NCBI GenBank assembly: GCA_937925845.1
Contig: CALAML010000113.1
Span: 1-43,696, forward strand
DNA from: an uncultured Acidimicrobiales bacterium
GTDB lineage: Bacteria > Actinomycetota > Acidimicrobiia > Acidimicrobiales > CALAML01
DNA length: 43,696 bases
Reading direction: 5' to 3'
A program made the translations under genes and the position numbers. Positions 7,408 through 15,537 of this stretch are shown here, in pieces (the stretch's first letter is position 1; every line of letters starts with the position of its first letter). The notes beneath the pieces are model-generated. The model had not been told where the DNA came from and made no database searches. It worked only from the letters and a program-made list of their open reading frames with translations.

Positions 7408-9894
7408 GTGACTGACACTGCTGACGACACCAACCGGGAATCGGCAACCGGAGCCACCGGTTCCGCTCCCCCATCCCCCGGCCCACTGGCTGGGATACGC
7501 GTCATCGACTGCGCCGACGAACGGGGCGAGCTGGCGGGGCGGCTCCTGGCCGACCTCGGAGCCGAGGTGATCCGGGTCGAACCACCAAACGGGTCGATCT
7601 CGCGCACCATGCCGCCACTGGTGAACGGCACCAGCCTGCACTTTGCCTATCGCAACTCCAACAAGCTCGGCATCGAACTCGACCTCGATAGCCCAGAGGG
7701 CCAGGAGCAGTTCCACCAGCTCGCAGCCACCGCCGATGTGTGGATCGAAACCGAGAAGCCAGGCCACCAAGCCGCACGGGGCCTCGGCTACGACACCATC
7801 GCCGACGTTCACCCCCACCTCATCGTCTGCTCCATCACCAACTTCGGCCAGACCGGGCCCTACGCCGACTGGGATGCCACCGACACCACGATCGGCGCGA
7901 TCAGCGGCATGGCCTTCAAGGCAGGCCGGCCAGAGCGCGAGCCGCTGGTGCCGCCGGGCAACCTCAGCGACGACTCGGCCTCGGTGGTGGCGGCCTTCGC
8001 CATCCTCACCGCCTACTGGCAGCGGCGCAGCACCGGCACCGGCCAACACATCGACTTCTCGCTGAACGAAGCGGTGGCCCAGATCACCGACTGGTCCTAC
8101 TCCAACGCCTCGATCCACCGACACGCCGGCACTCCCTACCCCAACGAAGTACGAGCCGGCGCCGGCCTCTACCCGGTCTTCAAATGCCGCACCGGCTACG
8201 TGCGGCTCATCATCCTCAGCCCGCGGGCCTGGCAGGCGATGCGAGCATGGCTCGGCGAACCCGAATACCTCCAGGACCCCGAACTCGACAGCTTCATCGG
8301 CCGATTTGGACTCGCCGACTCGGTCCTCAACCCCCTCTACGCCGAACTCTTTGCCGACATGGACCACACCGAAGCCGCGGCCGAAGCCCAGGAACGCGGC
8401 ATCGTGTGCACCCCGGTGCTCACCCCACCCCAGGTGCTCACCAACGAACACTTCCAATCCCGCGGCACCTTCAGCCCGGTGGAAGTGGCCCCCGGCATCA
8501 CCGGACCCCACCACAGCGGATTTGTCTCCTTCGACGGTGCACGGGCCGGCTTTCGCACCCGAGCCCCCGAACCCGGCGCCGACACCGCCACCGTCCTCGA
8601 CGGCCTTACCAACCACACCCCCTGGCAAGCCGGACCGATGACCGCACCCTACGGCCGAGCGCCGCTCGGGGCGCCTGGCTCTCCCGACAGCGCCAACGGC
8701 CCGTTGGCCGGACTGCGAATCATGGACTTCGGTCACGGCGGCGTCGGCGTGGAGTGCGGCCGCATGCTCGCCGAATACGGCGCTGACGTCATCAAGATCG
8801 AGTCTCGTCAGTACTTCGACTTCATTCGCATCGTTCTCGGCGGCGAGATGTCGGCCAGCTTCTGCTCCTCAAGCCGATCCAAACGCAGCATCGGCGTCAA
8901 CGCCAAGACCGACGACGGGCGGGACATCCTGCTCGAGTTGGCCAAACTCAGCGATGGGGTGATCGAAAACAACTCCACCGGAACCATGGCCGAGATGAAG
9001 CTGGCCTATGCCGACCTCCAAGCCGCCAACCCCGGCATCGTGATGGTGTCGAGCCAGCTGCTCGGATCCCACGGCACCTACGCCGACTGGAAAGGCTATG
9101 GACCCAACACCCAACCGGTTAGCGGCCTTCTGCACCTCTGGAGCTACGCCGACACCGACGACCCAGCTGGAAACCAGTCGATCTTCCCCGACCACCTGGC
9201 CGGCCGCATCTGCGCGCTGGCCATGCTGGCAGGTTTCATTCAACGCGACCGCACCACCACCGGTGCCCATGTAGAGGCAGCCCAGATCGAAACCGCCCTC
9301 GGAGTGCTTGGCGACCTGTTCCTTCACGAGGGCGTCGAGCCCGGCGCCGTGGCTCCGATGGGCAACCGCTCGAAACGGGGCGCCCCGTGGGGGCTGTACC
9401 CGTGCGCCGGCGAGGAGAGGTGGGTGGCGATTTGTGTCCGCAACGACCAGGACTGGAACGCCCTGGTTGAGGTGTGCGGTCGTCCGTCCGTCTGGACCGA
9501 CGACCCGGAGCTGGCCACCGCCGCCGGCCGCCAGGCCCGCCACGACGACATCGACGAACTGCTCTCGCTGTGGACCGCCAACCTCGACCGTTTCGAAGTC
9601 ACCCGACTCTGCCAGGCCGCCGGGATTCCCGCGGCACCGATGATGACCCCTTCAGACCAACTCGGCGATCCGCACTACACCGCCCGCAACTACGAAGTCG
9701 TCATCGACCAGCAAGACCTCGGCCTGATCTCGCTCGAGGGCCCAGCCTGGCACTCCGAAGCCATGGGCCAAAACATCCAGTACCAAGCCCCCCGCCTCGG
9801 CGAACACACCAACGACATAGCCACCGCCCTCGGCTACAGCAAAGAAGAAGTCGCCCAGCTGACCGAAGCCGGAGTCCTAGAACACCCGCTGTAA
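7408..9894 (+). CDS. Double-domain family III (CaiB/BaiF) CoA-transferase
   Basis: 828 residues, about twice the usual 400. Two complete CaiB/BaiF modules are fused head to tail. Module 1 begins LAGIRVIDCADERGELAGRLLADLGAEVIRVEPP (near residue 30). Module 2 begins LAGLRIMDFGHGGVGVECGRMLAEYGADVIKIE (near 432). Each carries the CoA-site block after 'LD' or 'VN' strands and the segment where the catalytic acidic residue lies: GQHIDFSLNEAV in module 1 and GAHVEAAQIETA in module 2. Family III enzymes are interlocked dimers that move CoA between carboxylic acids; a fused protein would act as a pseudo-dimer. The substrate cannot be read from sequence. The modules have diverged, so one active site may be inactive. 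It starts at GTG 7408 behind a TAGTGT box, and its stop codon lies in a palindromic repeat. Confidence 0.88.
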   Translation: MTDTADDTNRESATGATGSAPPSPGPLAGIRVIDCADERGELAGRLLADLGAEVIRVEPPNGSISRTMPPLVNGTSLHFAYRNSNKLGIELDLDSPEGQEQFHQLAATADVWIETEKPGHQAARGLGYDTIADVHPHLIVCSITNFGQTGPYADWDATDTTIGAISGMAFKAGRPEREPLVPPGNLSDDSASVVAAFAILTAYWQRRSTGTGQHIDFSLNEAVAQITDWSYSNASIHRHAGTPYPNEVRAGAGLYPVFKCRTGYVRLIILSPRAWQAMRAWLGEPEYLQDPELDSFIGRFGLADSVLNPLYAELFADMDHTEAAAEAQERGIVCTPVLTPPQVLTNEHFQSRGTFSPVEVAPGITGPHHSGFVSFDGARAGFRTRAPEPGADTATVLDGLTNHTPWQAGPMTAPYGRAPLGAPGSPDSANGPLAGLRIMDFGHGGVGVECGRMLAEYGADVIKIESRQYFDFIRIVLGGEMSASFCSSSRSKRSIGVNAKTDDGRDILLELAKLSDGVIENNSTGTMAEMKLAYADLQAANPGIVMVSSQLLGSHGTYADWKGYGPNTQPVSGLLHLWSYADTDDPAGNQSIFPDHLAGRICALAMLAGFIQRDRTTTGAHVEAAQIETALGVLGDLFLHEGVEPGAVAPMGNRSKRGAPWGLYPCAGEERWVAICVRNDQDWNALVEVCGRPSVWTDDPELATAAGRQARHDDIDELLSLWTANLDRFEVTRLCQAAGIPAAPMMTPSDQLGDPHYTARNYEVVIDQQDLGLISLEGPAWHSEAMGQNIQYQAPRLGEHTNDIATALGYSKEEVAQLTEAGVLEHPL

Positions 9895-9939
9895 CTGCCC
9901 TCCGGGCCGGCCGTTCGCCACGGAGGCTTTGGCTGGCCT
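9886..9939. repeat. Palindromic intergenic unit, copy 1
   Basis: A 21-nt block (9886-9906, containing the CoA-transferase stop TAA) and a 30-nt block (9910-9939) both recur exactly in copy 2. Within it GCCCTCCG pairs with CGGAGGC with one bulge, giving a terminator-like hairpin. See copy 2 for the difference. Confidence 0.8.
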
Positions 9940-9963
9940 TTGGGGCCCTGTCCCTCTGTTGTT

Positions 9964-9984
9964 GACGGGGTGCCTTTGCCCGTC
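9964..9984. terminator. Hairpin between the two palindromic units
   Basis: GACGGG and CCCGTC arms around a 9-nt loop. It lies in the 93-bp spacer between the repeat copies, in a gap between convergent genes, and may terminate transcription from either side. Confidence 0.45.
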
Positions 9985-10032
9985 GGCCAGCCGTCCTCTC
10001 AGACCTGGCGCCCCTAACTGTTTACCCGGGGA

Positions 10033-10102
10033 CCGCTGTAACTGCCCTCCGGGGGAACCCTTCGGGTTCCTAGCCGTTCGCCACGGAGGCTTTGGCTGGC
10101 CT
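10033..10102. repeat. Palindromic intergenic unit, copy 2, with an extra internal hairpin
   Basis: It repeats both conserved blocks of copy 1 (10033-10053 and 10073-10102). Between them it has a 19-bp segment (copy 1 has 3 bp) holding a perfect hairpin: GGAACCC, TTC loop, GGGTTCC at 10054-10070. Its right end overlaps the stop codon of pimA (10101-10103). Confidence 0.8.
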
Positions 10103-11168
10103 AAGCGATGGACTTGTAGAGCTCTACGTAGCGTTCGGCTAGGCGGTCCATGGAGAACTCCTCGGCTCGCTGTTCTCCGCTATGTACCAGCTCGCTGGCT
10201 AGCTGGGGACTGGCCAGGAGATCGCTGATAGCGATACCGAGGGCCTTGGCATCACCGGGTTCAACCAGCAGGGCATCACGACCCGATCGGGCCACCTTGG
10301 TGTAGCCCGGGAGTGAGCTGGCGACGATCGGGGTGCGGGCGGCCATGGCCTCAAGCAGCACCACGCCAAACGACTCGCCCCGCAGCGACGGGGCACAAAA
10401 CACGTCGGCGCCGGCCATACGCTGAGCCTTCTCCTCATCGCTGATGCGACCCAACCACTCGATGCGACTGTCGTGGGCAAACCGGGCCTTGAGCTCATCG
10501 GTCTGGGGACCGCTGCCAGCAGCCCAAATGCGCGAATGGTTCGGCATCCAGGCCAGCGCCTCCAACAGCACTTCGAGACCCTTGCGGTCCTCGTGGCGGC
10601 CGATAAAGAACACGGTTGGCGCCTCGGTGGCCCACGGGGTGGCCTTGACGTACCGCTCGACCTCAACGCCATTGTTCAGCACCACATAGCTGCCGCCCAG
10701 CGCCTCCGCAGCCAACGACACCGCATCGGCCGACACCGCCACCCGCAAGGCAAGACGGCGAGCCAGCCACCGCAGCGCCGGCGCGATCAGTTCGTAGGAC
10801 TTGCTCTGGCCCGCGGCATGGAACGTGCCCAGCAACGGTGCGGTCTGGAGGTAGGTGGCGGTCTGGGTGGGCCCGGGCACGATGGGTTCGTGCAGATGCA
10901 AGACGTCAAAATCTTCATCCCACAACACCCGCATGGTGCGAAGGGTGCAGGCGATATCGGGGGCGATCGGCGCCACCGACCCGTTGGCGCCCAGCGGAAT
11001 GCTGGCGCCGAGCGGAGTGACACCGGTTTCCGGTGGTGGTCCATCACAGGGCCCCAGAACCCGGGTTTCGTGACCCAAACCACGCAACGAGCGCGCCAAT
11101 CCAAGGATTTGACCCTGCACCCCACCGGGAACCGTGAGTGAATACGGGCTAACAAGACCGACTCGCAT
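10101..11168 (-). CDS. pimA: PimA-like phosphatidylinositol alpha-mannosyltransferase (GT4)
   Basis: 355 residues, GT-B fold of glycosyltransferase family 4. PimA moves the first mannose from GDP-mannose onto the inositol ring of phosphatidylinositol at the inner membrane face. The N-terminus MRVGLVSPYSLTVPGGVQ matches mycobacterial PimA, including the PGGV loop. The C-terminal domain has FIGRHEDRKGLEVLLEA and the GT4 EX7E motif in ESFGVVLLE. The start is ATG 11168 because a TACCAT box ends 7 nt upstream; an in-frame start 8 codons earlier is rejected. Upstream on the same strand are patA and pgsA, the order found in M. tuberculosis (Rv2612c-Rv2611c-Rv2610c). That context makes PimA much more likely than another GT4. 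Confidence 0.88.
   Translation of the reverse strand: MRVGLVSPYSLTVPGGVQGQILGLARSLRGLGHETRVLGPCDGPPPETGVTPLGASIPLGANGSVAPIAPDIACTLRTMRVLWDEDFDVLHLHEPIVPGPTQTATYLQTAPLLGTFHAAGQSKSYELIAPALRWLARRLALRVAVSADAVSLAAEALGGSYVVLNNGVEVERYVKATPWATEAPTVFFIGRHEDRKGLEVLLEALAWMPNHSRIWAAGSGPQTDELKARFAHDSRIEWLGRISDEEKAQRMAGADVFCAPSLRGESFGVVLLEAMAARTPIVASSLPGYTKVARSGRDALLVEPGDAKALGIAISDLLASPQLASELVHSGEQRAEEFSMDRLAERYVELYKSIA
11076..11081 (-). other. No feature claimed: this is pimA coding sequence
   Basis: The pimA -10 box is at 11176-11181, given in the next entry. Nothing is claimed at these positions. Confidence 0.01.
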
Positions 11169-11175
11169 TGACGAG

Positions 11176-11181
11176 ATGGTA
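11176..11181 (-). promoter_or_regulatory. Putative -10 box (TACCAT) of pimA
   Basis: TACCAT on the minus strand ends 7 nt before ATG 11168. It suggests that pimA can be transcribed separately from patA, whose stop is 114 bp upstream. Confidence 0.5.
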
Positions 11182-11282
11182 ACTCCCAGCACCTCTATGG
11201 GTATGTCGTCACGGTCACGCTATGACACATTCCATTGCCAATTCACCACTTAGCGTGCCGGAAAGGGAACCCGCAGTGATGG

Positions 11283-12212
11283 CTAGATTGTGTGATCGGA
11301 GGGCCAGTTTGGGCTCATCAGATGCCACTGCTCCGGAGCCCGACGAATCAGCTCCTCCAGGCGATAGGCCAGATCCTGAGTGATGCGGATGACGTCAGCT
11401 CGAAGCTTGCCCTCACGCTCGGCTGGTAGCGGCGCCCCCACCACGGTATGACACCCGCGCCTGCGGAAATACACCGCCGTCGGCAGGATCGGCGCGCCGG
11501 TGCGCAAGGCCAGAGTGGCTGGCCCACCCGGCAGGGTGGTCCGCTCGCCGAAGAACTCGACCTCGATCCCATCGCCGGTGATATCACGATCGCTCAGCAG
11601 ACACATCACCTCGCGATCGCGAATGGCCCGCGATACCTCCGAACCGGCGCCAGCGCCGAGTGGGATAACCCGCATGCCCAGCGACTCCCGATAGTCGACG
11701 AACCACTCGAACAGATCCTGGGGTTCGAGGGCTTCGACGACCGCGGCCACCGGCTGGTGCTCGATCACCGCCATCCAGAATGCCGCCCACTCCCAACCCC
11801 CGAGATGAGGCAGAGCGATGATCGGCCCCACCCCTGCGGCGCGAGCAGCGAGGATGTGGTGGTAGCCCTCGTAGGTGAAGTCGCGGTCGATCTCGGTCAG
11901 CGACATCGTCGGCAGCCGGAACGAATCCACCCAGTACCGGGCGTAGCTGGCAAAGGTCTCCTGCACCCCGGCACGGGCCTCATCCCCACTCAGTTTCCGA
12001 CCGTGGACGCGCTCAAGGTTGCGAGCCACCAGCCGGGCCCGGTCAGGCGCGAGGCGGGGCGCAAGCCTGCCACCAACATCGGCGGCACGATACACCAGCG
12101 GCGTCGGCAAACGCTGGGCGGCAACCATCGCGGCCCGATAGGCCAGCAGCGCCGGCGACGGAGACGACTTCGACAGGTCAAACCGCCGAACCAGTGACGT
12201 CATCGGAGCCAT
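11283..12212 (-). CDS. patA: PIM acyltransferase (LpxL/HtrB-type, Rv2611c/PatA-like)
   Basis: 309 residues of the lysophospholipid acyltransferase family of lipid A type. In mycobacteria the equivalent adds palmitate to the mannose of PIM at the membrane. The catalytic HX4E motif is HLGGWE in IALPHLGGWEWAAFW (near residue 137). GATTLPGGPATLALRTGAPILP-like sequence (TTLPGGPATLALRTG) forms the acceptor-site block. There is no clear membrane anchor beyond an amphipathic N-terminus. The ATG at 12212 is used; ATG 12203 is an equally possible start. The gene is 56 bp downstream of pgsA and likely co-transcribed with it. The symbol rests on synteny with pgsA and pimA as well as on the family. Confidence 0.82.
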   Translation of the reverse strand: MAPMTSLVRRFDLSKSSPSPALLAYRAAMVAAQRLPTPLVYRAADVGGRLAPRLAPDRARLVARNLERVHGRKLSGDEARAGVQETFASYARYWVDSFRLPTMSLTEIDRDFTYEGYHHILAARAAGVGPIIALPHLGGWEWAAFWMAVIEHQPVAAVVEALEPQDLFEWFVDYRESLGMRVIPLGAGAGSEVSRAIRDREVMCLLSDRDITGDGIEVEFFGERTTLPGGPATLALRTGAPILPTAVYFRRRGCHTVVGAPLPAEREGKLRADVIRITQDLAYRLEELIRRAPEQWHLMSPNWPSDHTI

Positions 12213-12268
12213 CAGATCCAGGGTGGCCGGCAGTTGGTCGGCTTCAGAAGAACCTCAGCCAAACCGGC

Positions 12269-12952
12269 TCAGCGGCGGTTCGAACGACGCTGGCGCGACC
12301 GGGCGGTCGAGTTCGACTTGCGGGAAGTGCGGGGCGGACGCCGCTCCTTCTTCACCCGCGGGGCCAGGGTGACCGGTACCGGCTTCGACGCCTGACGCCA
12401 CACCTTCACAAACCGCTGGCCCGCAGTGAAGGCGGTCAGCGCAAACATGACCCACAGGGTCGGAATCAACAGGCTGGAGAACAGGAACCCGAAACCGAGC
12501 ACGATAAACCGCTCGGCCCGTTCCATCAGGCCGCCACGAGCATCAAAGCCCAGAGCATCGGCCTTGGCCCGCTGATAACTGACCAGCGCCGCGGCACCCA
12601 GAATGGCCATCGGAAGAAGGGCGATACGGCCAGGCGACAGATGCCAGGCCACACCAAAGAGCAGGATGCCATCGGTCAAACGGTCCGACACCGAATCGAA
12701 ATAGGCGCCCCGAGTGCTCGACGAACCCGACGCCTTGGCCACCGCTCCGTCGAGAGCATCACACAGTCCGGTCAGGGCCAGCAGGAGCAAACCGAGGCTC
12801 AGGTAACCAGCACCAACACTCACCGCAGTGGCCGTCGCCATGGCGATACCGGTGCCCGTCATCACGTCGGCGTTGAGTCCTGCCCGGCGAAGATTGGTAC
12901 CAACCGGAGCCAAGCCCTGTTCGATACTGGTGCGCCAACGGCCGTCAAACAT
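12269..12952 (-). CDS. pgsA: CDP-alcohol phosphatidyltransferase (phosphatidylinositol phosphate synthase)
   Basis: 227 residues with about five to six membrane helices. The CDP-alcohol phosphotransferase motif reads D65-x2-D68-G69...G82-x3-D86-x3-D90 (CDALDGAVAK then GAYFDSVSD), with Lys where many members have Arg after DG..A. In actinomycetes the enzyme in this position joins CDP-diacylglycerol with inositol 1-phosphate to make PIP, the precursor of PI and PIMs. The C-terminal 30 residues are highly basic. ATG 12952 is chosen because GAGG lies 7 nt upstream; unlike many neighbours this gene has a Shine-Dalgarno site. It is first in the pgsA-patA-pimA set. Inositol specificity is inferred from context. 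Confidence 0.88.
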   Translation of the reverse strand: MFDGRWRTSIEQGLAPVGTNLRRAGLNADVMTGTGIAMATATAVSVGAGYLSLGLLLLALTGLCDALDGAVAKASGSSSTRGAYFDSVSDRLTDGILLFGVAWHLSPGRIALLPMAILGAAALVSYQRAKADALGFDARGGLMERAERFIVLGFGFLFSSLLIPTLWVMFALTAFTAGQRFVKVWRQASKPVPVTLAPRVKKERRPPRTSRKSNSTARSRQRRSNRR

Positions 12953-12972
12953 TGTTCCTCTTCGACATCGTT

Positions 12973-12996
12973 CCTCCGGAGGGAGTTGCTTACTCC
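12973..12996 (-). promoter_or_regulatory. Leader palindromes upstream of pgsA
   Basis: A perfect 10-bp palindrome CCTCCGGAGG (12973-12982) abuts a hairpin GGAGT-TGCTT-ACTCC (12982-12996). Both precede the pgsA ribosome binding site. They may form a leader structure or a regulator site; no known riboswitch is recognised. Confidence 0.3.
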
Positions 12997-13122
12997 ACGC
13001 TACCCGACCACGCTCCGCGTTCCGGGACACCGAGGGATCTACCCATGCCAGCGCCCCCGGAACGACGGCAATTGCCGCGCTGAGCACCGGCCCCAACGCC
13101 CGACGGCACACGTTGGAGAGGT

Positions 13123-13128
13123 TACGAT
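13123..13128 (+). promoter_or_regulatory. Putative -10 box (TACGAT), leaderless start at 13135
   Basis: TACGAT ends 6 nt before ATG 13135. Confidence 0.5.
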
Positions 13129-13134
13129 GAGGCC

Positions 13135-13635
13135 ATGCTTCCACCATCACCACTGGTGCCAGAAATGAAGACCGGCGACTCGGTAGCCGCCCTTCGTTCC
13201 CTGGGCCCCCGCTACTTCTCCGCTCTGGGGCGTATCCCACTGCAGAAACAGACCGATGTTGAACAAACCGTGGGACCCGACGGTTTCACCGCGGTCGGCA
13301 TCCTCACCACCGTGGCTCACGACCTGGAAGAAATCGAGGAAGCACTCCGCGACGTGCTGCACCGCAACGACGTCGCCTTCGACAACAACCCGCTGGCTCA
13401 CACCCCGGCCGACGAGCCCTACCTCGGACTTAAGCTGGCCCTCGAGCGGGTACAGGAACGCAGCGAGTCGCTGGCCACGCTGGCCGAACAGACCAACGCC
13501 AGCCTCAGCGACTGGGAACGCTCGGGCCTGGTCAAGGGCGGCCAACGGGTCTCGGCCTGGGACCTGGTCCAGCACGCCGTAGCCATCGGCGCCCACCGGC
13601 TCCGACTGATCGAAGCCATCCTGGCCACGATCTAG
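13135..13635 (+). CDS. Helical protein, possibly DinB-like; function unknown
   Basis: 166 residues, mostly helical and without signal or membrane segments. The C-terminal segment SAWDLVQHAVAIGAHRLRLIEAIL and the earlier TTVAHDLEEIEEALRDVLH loosely resemble the four-helix DinB/mycothiol-dependent enzyme fold, in which His residues on helices bind metal. The match is not strong enough for a firm call. It lies divergently from pgsA and convergently with the 13677 gene. It is the only plus-strand gene between 9894 and 20728. Translation probably starts leaderlessly at ATG 13135. The stop codon TAG is inside a perfect palindrome. Confidence 0.65.
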   Translation: MLPPSPLVPEMKTGDSVAALRSLGPRYFSALGRIPLQKQTDVEQTVGPDGFTAVGILTTVAHDLEEIEEALRDVLHRNDVAFDNNPLAHTPADEPYLGLKLALERVQERSESLATLAEQTNASLSDWERSGLVKGGQRVSAWDLVQHAVAIGAHRLRLIEAILATI

Positions 13636-13661
13636 GAGGCTCCTAGCAGGCTCCCAGGAGC
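13632..13661. terminator. Bidirectional terminator with stop codon inside
   Basis: CTAGGAG and CTCCTAG (13632-13638 and 13640-13646) form a palindrome that contains the stop TAG at 13633-13635. An alternative longer hairpin pairs GCTCCT (13639-13644) with AGGAGC (13656-13661). The two compete and serve convergent genes ending at 13635 and 13677. Confidence 0.55.
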
Positions 13662-13676
13662 TGCTTCGAGACGGCG

Positions 13677-14312
13677 CTACCGCTCGAGAATGTCGGCGAA
13701 CTCCGACCAGTCCTCGGGGTTGTCCTCCGATATCGAGTCGACAATGGCGCCATCGACACCGTCGACCAACACCAGGGCTCGCGTGAGCGGCGGGTTCTCC
13801 GCCGAGTAGGCCAACACCCGCCAGGTCGGGCGGCTCAGCAAACCCCGCCACCCCATCTGGGCCGAGGCGTGGCCCACCGGGAAACCGAGTTCCTTGGTGG
13901 CAAACACCAGCGCCCGTTCCTCATCAACATCAAGGTCCCAACCCGACACCAGGTGAAACACGCCAAACGCGGCCAGCACGGCGGCGGCAAAGACCAGACC
14001 GTTGTTCACCAGCACCGGTGACGAGCTGCGGCGAAGCAACCAGAGCGCAATACATCCGGCCGCCACCAGCAGGTAGAGAACCCCAGGTACGCGGCGCCGG
14101 TTGTTGTTCGGAAACTCATAGGGCGCCTCGATGGCGGTGACGTCAAGATCCTGAGGCAGCTCATCGCGTACTTCGGCATCGCTCATGCCAGCGTCATCGG
14201 CATCGAGTTCTTCACCATCAGGATCCGAGAGGTCGATCTCCTCCCCCGCCGCTTCAGCGTCGAGGTCGAGTTCGGCGTCTGGTTGGTCCTTGGGCTTTTT
14301 GGACTTGGCCAT
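13677..14312 (-). CDS. Two-helix membrane protein with acidic cytoplasmic N-terminus
   Basis: 211 residues. Residues 1-65 are highly acidic and disordered after an initial Lys-rich MAKSKKPK. Two membrane helices follow: VPGVLYLLVAAGCIALWLL (about 78-97) and GLVFAAAVLAAFGVFHLVSGW (about 107-127). The remaining 85 residues form a soluble domain with VFATKELGFPVGHASAQMGWRGLLSRPTWRVLAYSAE, a block I associate with uncharacterised Acidimicrobiia membrane proteins. The start at ATG 14312 is supported by TACTGT ending 7 nt upstream. It is one of three genes that separate the HIT gene from pgsA. Function unknown. Confidence 0.75.
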   Translation of the reverse strand: MAKSKKPKDQPDAELDLDAEAAGEEIDLSDPDGEELDADDAGMSDAEVRDELPQDLDVTAIEAPYEFPNNNRRRVPGVLYLLVAAGCIALWLLRRSSSPVLVNNGLVFAAAVLAAFGVFHLVSGWDLDVDEERALVFATKELGFPVGHASAQMGWRGLLSRPTWRVLAYSAENPPLTRALVLVDGVDGAIVDSISEDNPEDWSEFADILER

Positions 14313-14319
14313 ACCGCAA

Positions 14320-14325
14320 ACAGTA
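14320..14325 (-). promoter_or_regulatory. Putative -10 box (TACTGT), leaderless start at 14312
   Basis: TACTGT on the minus strand ends 7 nt before ATG 14312. Confidence 0.5.
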
Positions 14326-14383
14326 GCGGGCCCCATAGCCTGCCAACGATTCGCGGAATCGATCTCTCGCAACCGGTTCAGGA

Positions 14384-15460
14384 CTACAGACAGTCGGCGG
14401 CCAGGACTTCCCGTAGGCGCTGGACCGGAACCCGCATCTCCTCGGCCACCTCTTCCGGAGTCGGCGGATCCTCGTCAACGTCGTCGGTATCACCATCGTT
14501 GTTGTCGGAGTCGCCCTCGTCATCAGCATCGTCGTCGTCGGCCTCATCAATGAAGGTGTCAAAGCTCAGCGGGGCGGCGAGAGGATGTTCAGCCAGCTCG
14601 CGGAGTGGCTCCTCAAGGTCATCGCGATCCAGTCCGTCAATCGATGCGGCGACTGAAATCAGTGCATCACCGCGAACCCGATCGGCCGCGGCGATCACCC
14701 CCGGCGTCATGTTCAACAGTCGGACCCGCTCGTTTTCGATCCCGACCAGGGTACGGAAGTTCCCGCAAAGCGGACCCTCGCGATTGGCCCGCAGCCGGGT
14801 ATCGGTCGCCGAGACGTTGCAGGCCGGATCCACCAGATCCCGCAGGGTCTCCAGGGCCGCAGCCAGAATCTCGACGTCAAAATTCTCCCCCGGATCGATA
14901 TCAAACGGATAACGCTCGAGGTCACGCACCGCGTCGGCGGCAAAGAGATGGTTCTGCTCGCCGAAGTCCCGCCGAAGCTGGTCGATGGCACTCTGGCGCC
15001 GAAGCTGGGCCGCCTCTTTGAGTTCATCGGATCGAATCACCAGGCGGGTCCGAACGACCTCATCATCAAAGAAGGTGCGATAGGCGCTACAGGTGTCGGC
15101 CGGAAGCTCCGTCAAACCGCCAACACCGTTGGCGCCGTCCACCGGATCCTCACCACCCAGCCCAAAGCCGTCTCCATCATCAGCGCTGGAGTCGGAGTCT
15201 GCGGTATCGGCACCGGCGGAACCGTCAACCGCTGATGACCCAGCTGCGTCTTCGGCGCCTTCGTTCTCTTCAGCGCCCACTTCGCTTGATGCCGCCGAAG
15301 CGCTATCACCAGCTTCGCCATCGTCGTCGCCACTGTCGCCGCAACCGGCCAGCACCACCAGCGCCAACATCGCCGCCACCGCCAAAGCAACAACCCGGGC
15401 CAAAACGGGCTCCGGCCGATCCCGCTCAGGCTCACTATGCGCACGGTCGACAACCAGCAT
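14384..15460 (-). CDS. Acidic lipoprotein, unknown function
   Basis: 358 residues. The signal peptide core ALAVAAMLALVVLAGC ends in a lipobox LAGC with Cys40. Residues 41-105 are Asp/Glu/Ser/Ala-rich and without fold. A helical domain follows (about 110-290) with three Cys: DTCSAYRTFFDD, DPACNVSATD and GPLCGNFRTL. A second acidic stretch (about 305-335) precedes the C-terminal EEMRVPVQRLREVLAADCL. No family is recognised. The start at ATG 15460 follows a TAGCTT box by 8 nt; a longer in-frame ORF would overlap the HIT gene and lacks a signal peptide start. Likely anchored on the outer face of the membrane. Confidence 0.75.
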   Translation of the reverse strand: MLVVDRAHSEPERDRPEPVLARVVALAVAAMLALVVLAGCGDSGDDDGEAGDSASAASSEVGAEENEGAEDAAGSSAVDGSAGADTADSDSSADDGDGFGLGGEDPVDGANGVGGLTELPADTCSAYRTFFDDEVVRTRLVIRSDELKEAAQLRRQSAIDQLRRDFGEQNHLFAADAVRDLERYPFDIDPGENFDVEILAAALETLRDLVDPACNVSATDTRLRANREGPLCGNFRTLVGIENERVRLLNMTPGVIAAADRVRGDALISVAASIDGLDRDDLEEPLRELAEHPLAAPLSFDTFIDEADDDDADDEGDSDNNDGDTDDVDEDPPTPEEVAEEMRVPVQRLREVLAADCL

Positions 15461-15537
15461 CCTGGTAGAAGCTATCGGAATCGAAGAAGTGGAAAGTGGC
15501 AGACGACCCTCGAATCCCACCCTCGCCCGTGTCGCAG

